64,000 bases of DNA from contig JAHLLI010000009.1 of NCBI GenBank assembly GCA_020444245.1, forward strand, positions 124,001-188,000, in the 5' to 3' direction. The DNA comes from Actinomycetales bacterium (GTDB lineage: Bacteria > Actinomycetota > Actinomycetes > Actinomycetales > Cellulomonadaceae). Below, in pieces: positions 58,723-64,000 of the stretch (positions are counted from its first letter, which is position 1; each line of letters starts with the position of its first letter). The translations under genes and the position numbers were made by a program. The notes under the pieces are model-generated. The model worked only from the letters and a program-made list of their open reading frames with translations. It did not search any database and was not told the DNA's origin.

Positions 58723-60252
58723 TCAGGAGGCCTGGACGTCCTTCATCCAGGCCTCGACGTCCTCGGGACGTCGGGGCAGGGCGGCGGACAGGTTCTCGTT
58801 GCCGTCGGCGGTGATCAGGACGTCGTCCTCGATGCGCACGCCGATCCCGCGGTACTCCTCGGGCACGGCCAGGTCGTCGGCCTTGAAGTACAGCCCGGGC
58901 TCGATCGTGAAGACCATGCCCGGCTCGAGGACCCCGTCCAGGTACAGCTCGCGCTTGGCCTGGGCGCAGTCGTGCACGTCGAGGCCGAGGTGGTGGCTCG
59001 TGCCGTGCACCATCCAGCGGCGGTGCTGCTGGCCCTCGGGGGACAGCGCCTCCTCCGCGCTGACCGGCAGCAGGCCCCACTCCTCCAGGCGCGCCGCGAT
59101 GACCTCCATGGCCGCGGCGTGCACGTCGCGGAACCGAGCGCCGGGCACGGCGGCGGCGAACGCCGCGTCGGCCGCATCGAGCACCGCCTGGTAGACCCGC
59201 CGCTGCACCTCGGTGTACTCGCCGTCGATCGGCAGCGTGCGGGTGACGTCCGCGGTGTACAGGCTCTCGGCCTCGACGCCCGCGTCCAGCAGCAGGAGCT
59301 CGCCGGCGTGCACCTCGCCGTCGTTGCGGATCCAGTGCAGCGTCGTCGCGTGGTCGCCGGACGCGGCGATCGTCTCGTACCCGACGGCGTTGCCCTCCTC
59401 GCGGGCGTGACCGTCGAACACGGCCTCGATGACGCGCTCGCCGCGGCGGTGCGCCACGGCGCGAGGCAGCTCGCGCACGACGCGCTCGAACCCCTCGACG
59501 GTCGCGGCGACCGCGATCCGCATCTGCTCGATCTCCCAGGCGTCCTTGACCAGGCGCAGCTCGGAGACCGCCTCGGCCAGGGCGTCGTCGTCGGCGGCGA
59601 TCTCCGCCTCGGACCGCTCGTCGTCGGCGCGGACCCGCTCGACCAGCGCCGTCACCGTGCCGTCGGCCTCGCGCAGCACCCGCACCCGGACGCCGCCGGG
59701 CCCGGCGTCCTTGGCCAGGGCGTCGGCGAGGTGGTCCAGGTGCTCGACCGGGATCCCGGTGAGCTCGGCGAGGTCCGCGAGCGTCGGGCGGGCGCCCACC
59801 CAGAACTCCCCGTACCGCGCGTCGGCGAAGAACTCCTCGGTGTCGCGGCCGGCCATCGGCCGCACGTACAGCACCGGGTCGTGGCCGCCGTCCTCGCGCG
59901 GGTGCAGCACCAGCACCGCGTCGGGCTCGCGGTCCACGCCCAAGCCGGTCAGGTGCGCGAACGCGCTGTGCGGGCGGAACCGGTAGTCGGTGTCGTTGGA
60001 CCGCGTGACCAGCCCGCCGGCCGGCAGCACCAGACGCTCGCCCGGGAACAGCTCCGAGAGCTTCTCGCGCCGCGCCGGTGTGTGGTCGGCCACCGGGTCG
60101 CGGCGGACGGTGGGCCGGGTGTCGGCCCACTGCTCGGACATGAACGCGCGGAACGCGGCCGACGAGGGGCGCTGGGAACGGTTGCTGCCGCGCTCGCCGA
60201 CCGGCTGGGTGTCGCCGGGCTGCGTCGAGGACGGTGTGGAGGAGTCGGACAT
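58723..60252 (-). CDS. pepP: Xaa-Pro aminopeptidase (aminopeptidase P, M24)
   Basis: LLLDAGVEAESLYTADVTRTLPIDGEYTEVQR; MVHGTSHHLGLDVHD; GMVFTIEPGLYF. Confidence 0.95.
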   Translation of the reverse strand: MSDSSTPSSTQPGDTQPVGERGSNRSQRPSSAAFRAFMSEQWADTRPTVRRDPVADHTPARREKLSELFPGERLVLPAGGLVTRSNDTDYRFRPHSAFAHLTGLGVDREPDAVLVLHPREDGGHDPVLYVRPMAGRDTEEFFADARYGEFWVGARPTLADLAELTGIPVEHLDHLADALAKDAGPGGVRVRVLREADGTVTALVERVRADDERSEAEIAADDDALAEAVSELRLVKDAWEIEQMRIAVAATVEGFERVVRELPRAVAHRRGERVIEAVFDGHAREEGNAVGYETIAASGDHATTLHWIRNDGEVHAGELLLLDAGVEAESLYTADVTRTLPIDGEYTEVQRRVYQAVLDAADAAFAAAVPGARFRDVHAAAMEVIAARLEEWGLLPVSAEEALSPEGQQHRRWMVHGTSHHLGLDVHDCAQAKRELYLDGVLEPGMVFTIEPGLYFKADDLAVPEEYRGIGVRIEDDVLITADGNENLSAALPRRPEDVEAWMKDVQAS

Positions 60253-60343
60253 GGACCCATCGTCCCACCAGCCCCCCACCCCCTCGCGCACCGCGGGCGC
60301 GGTGTGGCACGGGGGCGTCCGGGTCGGCATACGCTTGGCGGCT

Positions 60344-61183
60344 GTGCGCATCGACCTCCACACCCACTCGGACGCCTCGGACGGGACCGAGTCGCCGGCG
60401 CAGGTCGTCGTGGCCGCCGCGGAGGCCGGTCTGGACGTCGTCGCACTGACCGACCACGACACCACGCGGGGCTGGGAGCAGGCGGCGGCCGCCGCCCGCG
60501 AGGTCGGGGTCGCGCTCGTGCGCGGGGTGGAGCTGTCCTGCCGGCACGGCGGACGCAGCCTGCACCTGCTGTCCTACCTGCACGACCCCGAGCACCCGGC
60601 GCTGCTCGCCGAGGCCGAGCGGGTGCGCAACGCGCGGCAGGACCGGGCCAGGCAGATGGTCGACCGGCTCAGCCGCGACTTCCCGTTGACCTGGGCCGAC
60701 GTCGAGGAGCAGACCACCGGCGACGCCACCGTCGGGCGGCCGCACATCGCCGACGCGCTGGTCGCGCTCGGCGTGGTGCCCGACCGTTCCGCGGCGTTCG
60801 CCGACATCCTCGCGACCGGCTCGCCGTACTGGGTCCCGCACCACGCGATCCGCCTGCCCGACGCGATCGAGCTGGTGCTCGAGGCGGGCGGCGTCCCGGT
60901 CCTCGCCCACCCCGGGTCGGTCGAGCGCGGCCGGCCCGTGGACGAGAGCGAGCTCGCCGCCCTCGTGCGGCACGGCCTGGCCGGCGTCGAGGTCTGGCAC
61001 CGGGACAACCCGCCCGCCGAGCAGCGGCGCCTGGCCGCGCTCGCGGAGCGGTTCGAGCTGCTCGCGACCGGGTCGAGCGACTACCACGGCGCCGGCAAGC
61101 CCAACCGGCTCGGTGAGCACCTCACCGACCGGCTCGTGCTCGAGCTGATCGAGGGCAGCGGCCGGCTGGAGGTCGTGCGTTGA
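60344..61183 (+). CDS. PHP domain phosphoesterase
   Basis: RIDLHTHSDASDGTESPAQVVVAAAEAGLDVVALTDHDTTRGW; GSSDYHGAGKPNRLG; GTG start. Confidence 0.93.
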   Translation: MRIDLHTHSDASDGTESPAQVVVAAAEAGLDVVALTDHDTTRGWEQAAAAAREVGVALVRGVELSCRHGGRSLHLLSYLHDPEHPALLAEAERVRNARQDRARQMVDRLSRDFPLTWADVEEQTTGDATVGRPHIADALVALGVVPDRSAAFADILATGSPYWVPHHAIRLPDAIELVLEAGGVPVLAHPGSVERGRPVDESELAALVRHGLAGVEVWHRDNPPAEQRRLAALAERFELLATGSSDYHGAGKPNRLGEHLTDRLVLELIEGSGRLEVVR

Positions 61184-61788
61184 CGGTCGACTGGCAGCTT
61201 CTGGCGGAGGTCTTCGTCACCCTGTTCGTGATCATGGACCCGCCGGGCACCGTGCCGATCTTCCTGGCGTTGACCGGGACCATGGCCGCCAAGCAGCGCC
61301 ACCGCGCCGCGCGGCAGGCCGTCGCGGTCGCGTTCGGCGTCATCGTGTCGTTCGCGCTCTTCGGGCAGCAGCTGCTCGCCTACATGCACGTGTCGCTGCC
61401 GGCCCTGCAGGCCTCCGGCGGCCTGCTCCTGCTGCTGGTCGCGATGGAGCTGCTCACCGGCCGCGGCGAGGAGCCCAAGCCGTCCGCTGCCGGGGCCAAC
61501 GTCGCGATGGTCCCGCTCGGCACGCCGCTGCTGGCCGGGCCGGGCGCGATCGTCGCCACCATGGTGTTCACCCAGCGCGCCGACGACGCCGGGCAGTGGG
61601 TCGCGATCGCCCTCGGCGTGATCGGCGTGCACGTCTGCCTGTGGCTCGCGATGCGGTTCGCCGGGGTGGTGCGCCGCGTGCTGAAGGACTCCGGCACGAC
61701 GTTGGTCACCCGGATCTCGGGTCTGCTGCTGGCGGCCATCGCCGTGCAGCTGATGGCCGACGCGATCAGGGCGTTCATCGAGGCCTGA
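61180..61788 (+). CDS. MarC family membrane protein
   Basis: FVTLFVIMDPPGTVPIFLALTGTM...VPLGTPLLAGPGAIVATMV; overlaps the PHP gene. Confidence 0.92.
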   Translation: MTVDWQLLAEVFVTLFVIMDPPGTVPIFLALTGTMAAKQRHRAARQAVAVAFGVIVSFALFGQQLLAYMHVSLPALQASGGLLLLLVAMELLTGRGEEPKPSAAGANVAMVPLGTPLLAGPGAIVATMVFTQRADDAGQWVAIALGVIGVHVCLWLAMRFAGVVRRVLKDSGTTLVTRISGLLLAAIAVQLMADAIRAFIEA

Positions 61789-61878
61789 GCGCCCGGGCCA
61801 ACGCGTCCTCGGGCGCGCTGGGCCTACGATGTGAACGCTCGCCACGTGGCGGCGCCAGACGTCGTGAGGGGGGATGTC

Positions 61879-62895
61879 GTGAGCTCGGGTGCCCGGCGTC
61901 CGTCGCTCAAGGACGTCGCACGCGTGGCCGGGGTGTCCTACCAGACCGTGTCGCGGGTGATCAACGGCGGGGACAGGGTCTCCGTGGCCACGCGGGACCG
62001 GGTGCTCGGTGTGATCGCAGAGCTGGGCTACCGACGCAACGACGTCGCCCGTGCTCTGGTGACCAGCCGGACGAGGTCGATCGGCGTGATCGCCGACGCC
62101 TCGCCGAAGTTCGGCCCGGTCAGCACGCTGGCGGCGGTCGAGTCGGCGGCGAGGGACGCGGGCTACACCGCCCTGGTCGCCACGATGAGCTACCCGGAGC
62201 CGGCCGTCGTGGCCCGCACCTTCCAGGACTTCGTCGAGCGTGGTGTCGAGGGCATCGTCGTCATCGCTCCCCGGGTCTCGCTCGCGCACGTGGCGCAGGA
62301 GGTGACGGCGTCGCTGCCCGTGGTGATGCTCTCGCCGGGCGAGGCGAGCCAGCCCGGCATCACGGTGTTCTACGAGGACCAGGAGCTCGGGGCTCGGCTG
62401 GCCACCCGGCACCTCGTCGAGCTCGGGCACCGCGAGGTCGCCCATCTCGCCGGCAGCCAGGACTGGCTGGACGGTCAGGTGCGGCTGCGTGGTTGGCAGG
62501 CGGAGCTGCGTGCCCACCAGCTCGCGGCGCCGGCGGTGCGCTACGGGGACTGGACCGGGGAGAGCGCGTACCTGATCGGCCGGCGGATGGTCGCGGACGG
62601 CCTGCCGAGCTCGATCTTCATCGCCTCCGACCTCATGGCCCTCGGCTTCATCCGGGCGTTGTACGAGGCCGGCGTCCGGGTGCCGGACGACATCTCGATC
62701 GTCGGCTTCGACGACAACGAGTTCGCACCGCAGGTGTACCCACCGCTGACCACCGTCCGGCAGTCGTTCGCGACCGTCGGCTCCCGGTGCATGGAGATCC
62801 TGCTCGGCCGCATCGAGGGCCGCGAGGTGGACAACTCGCCGGCCGTCCCGGAGCTCGTGATCCGCGACTCCGCCGCCGCGCCGCGCCTGGGCTGA
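61879..62895 (+). CDS. LacI family transcriptional regulator
   Basis: PSLKDVARVAGVSYQTVSRVINGGDRVSVATRDRVLGVIAELGYRRNDVARAL. Confidence 0.93.
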   Translation: MSSGARRPSLKDVARVAGVSYQTVSRVINGGDRVSVATRDRVLGVIAELGYRRNDVARALVTSRTRSIGVIADASPKFGPVSTLAAVESAARDAGYTALVATMSYPEPAVVARTFQDFVERGVEGIVVIAPRVSLAHVAQEVTASLPVVMLSPGEASQPGITVFYEDQELGARLATRHLVELGHREVAHLAGSQDWLDGQVRLRGWQAELRAHQLAAPAVRYGDWTGESAYLIGRRMVADGLPSSIFIASDLMALGFIRALYEAGVRVPDDISIVGFDDNEFAPQVYPPLTTVRQSFATVGSRCMEILLGRIEGREVDNSPAVPELVIRDSAAAPRLG

Positions 62896-63350
62896 GCCCC
62901 GTCATCGGCGTCGGGCACGACGAAGGGGCGGCGGTCACGGCTCGAACGTGCAGGCGTCCGTCCTGACCGGCGTCGACGCGGACGCGCCGGCCCAACTCGT
63001 GGAAGCACTGGTTGCAGCCCGAGGCGCTCTCGGATTCGACGTCAATGGGGCGCGCGAGCTCGAGGACGATGGTGCTCACGCGCGGTTGCGTCGTTCTTGG
63101 CGGGCAGCTGCTTGCCGCTTTCTCGTCGACGGCCGGGCAGGTCACTCCGGCGAGGCTTCCCGGCGCGGTGTCATCCGGACGGCGTACCACGTTCGGGTGA
63201 TTCCAAGCTCGACTGCTGGGCGAGAAGTCACCGACCGGCGAAGTCGGCGCGGCTTCTTCCGCACGCGGGTCCGCACGTGGTCTAGGGGTAGGCCGGGACG
63301 CGCTCAGGGCGCTCCTGTCGACCACGCACCGCCCCCAAGGGTTATGTTGC

Positions 63351-63366
63351 TGTGACATATGTCACA
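63351..63366. promoter_or_regulatory. Perfect Crp/GlxR-type site
   Basis: TGTGACATATGTCACA: exact match to TGTGAN6TCACA and fully palindromic, 95 bp upstream of the terminal CDS. Confidence 0.8.
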
Positions 63367-63460
63367 CAATGGGTTGACGAAGATCGACTTCGGTTGTGCC
63401 AGGGTCGGCGTGGTCGCTGTGCGCGAAGGGTGCGTCGGCTGAGATCGGTGGGGGCAGCAG

Positions 63461-64000
63461 GTGGGCGGTCGGGTCGCGCGCGGTGTGGTCGTGGGTGCGT
63501 TGGTGGTCGGGATCGTGTCGGTGGCGGGGATCGCGCGGGCGCAGTTCTGGGACTCGGCGGCGCTGCCCTTGTCGGCGGCTGGCGACGACGTGGTGGCCCC
63601 GGCAGGGTGCTCCGGGACGGCGGAGGATGCTGCGTCGGCGGCGGAGATGGCGCGACGGTGCGGAGCGGACGTGGAAGTCACGTCCGAGCGCACGGAGTGG
63701 GCGACCGTGTTCGCTCAGCCTGATGGCAACACGCGCCTGGAGGCGTCGGCCGAGGCGGTGCGCTCGAAGGCAACGGGTAAGTGGACCGACGTAGACACCG
63801 CGCTGGTGCCGACGGATGCCGGGATCGCTGTCGCGGCACCAGCGGTGCCCATGGTCTTCTCCGACGGCACGCCGGGACAGCCACTGGCACGCGTGACCTA
63901 CGACGGCCACGAGCTGAGCCTGGACGCGCCCTTCGACCTAGGTGAGCCCGTGGTGTCGGGCTCGACGCTGGCGTACCTCAACGTCCGGGACGGCGTGGAC
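63461..64000 (+). CDS. N-terminus of a large secreted protein resembling the start of actinobacterial LamG/RHS polymorphic-toxin-like proteins (3' truncated by window)
   Basis: GTG 63461 opens a stop-free frame to the window end: VGGRVARGVVVGALVVGIVSVAGIARA... signal-like, then SERTEWATVFAQPDGNTRLEASAEAVRSKATGKWTDVDTALVPTDAGIAVAAPAVPMVFSDG. Confidence 0.65.
   Translation, partial: MGGRVARGVVVGALVVGIVSVAGIARAQFWDSAALPLSAAGDDVVAPAGCSGTAEDAASAAEMARRCGADVEVTSERTEWATVFAQPDGNTRLEASAEAVRSKATGKWTDVDTALVPTDAGIAVAAPAVPMVFSDGTPGQPLARVTYDGHELSLDAPFDLGEPVVSGSTLAYLNVRDGVD

Noticed and set aside
60246-60262. GGACCCATCGTCCC as a further DosR-like dyad upstream of pepP
   Set aside because: Spacer is 5 nt rather than 4, single copy, and includes the pepP start codon; likely coincidence
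63277-63320. tRNA-like 'GTGGTCTAGGGGTAGGCCGGGACGC'
   Set aside because: Resembles a tRNA D-arm only; no anticodon arm, T-arm (GTTCGAATC) or acceptor pairing follows
62948-63355. 135-aa plus-strand ORF
   Set aside because: Arg-rich, no signature, overlaps the perfect Crp site; most likely spurious

Overview
This 64 kb window is GC-rich actinobacterial chromosome, most like a Cellulomonas-type genome (judged from gene content and composition; not tested by search). It is mostly densely packed housekeeping and catabolic genes. Main blocks: purN/purH; flavin and ferredoxin oxidoreductases; a FixABCX electron-transfer flavoprotein cluster with a CaiA/YdiO-like acyl-CoA dehydrogenase, divergent from a CoA-transferase, an OFA-family MFS transporter and an acyl-CoA synthetase; aquaporin; icd and mdh; an FG-GAP protein; a roughly 1,919-aa secreted amylase-pullulanase; a ROK-regulated sugar ABC operon; purU; glyA-folD; arsR/arsM; bldC; xthA; an exonuclease/polymerase; galKT; mrp; an MgtE-N/CBS protein; an SPFH/RHH pair; pepP; PHP; marC; lacI. 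The last 540 bp hold the start of a large secreted protein that the ORF track misses because it runs off the window. The most notable non-coding signals are: (1) a c-di-GMP-I (GEMM) riboswitch directly upstream of bldC, preceded by a perfect Crp/GlxR-type site, so two cyclic-nucleotide signals may converge on one developmental-type regulator; (2) three 62-bp-phased dyad repeats (AGGAC-CATC-GTCCT, DosR/DevR-box-like) between the divergent fix/acyl-CoA dehydrogenase and CoA-transferase operons; (3) two ZTP (pfl) riboswitches, before purH and glyA-folD; (4) perfect hairpins that overlap stop codons of convergent genes. No CRISPR array, rRNA, convincing tRNA, transposase or prophage was seen.
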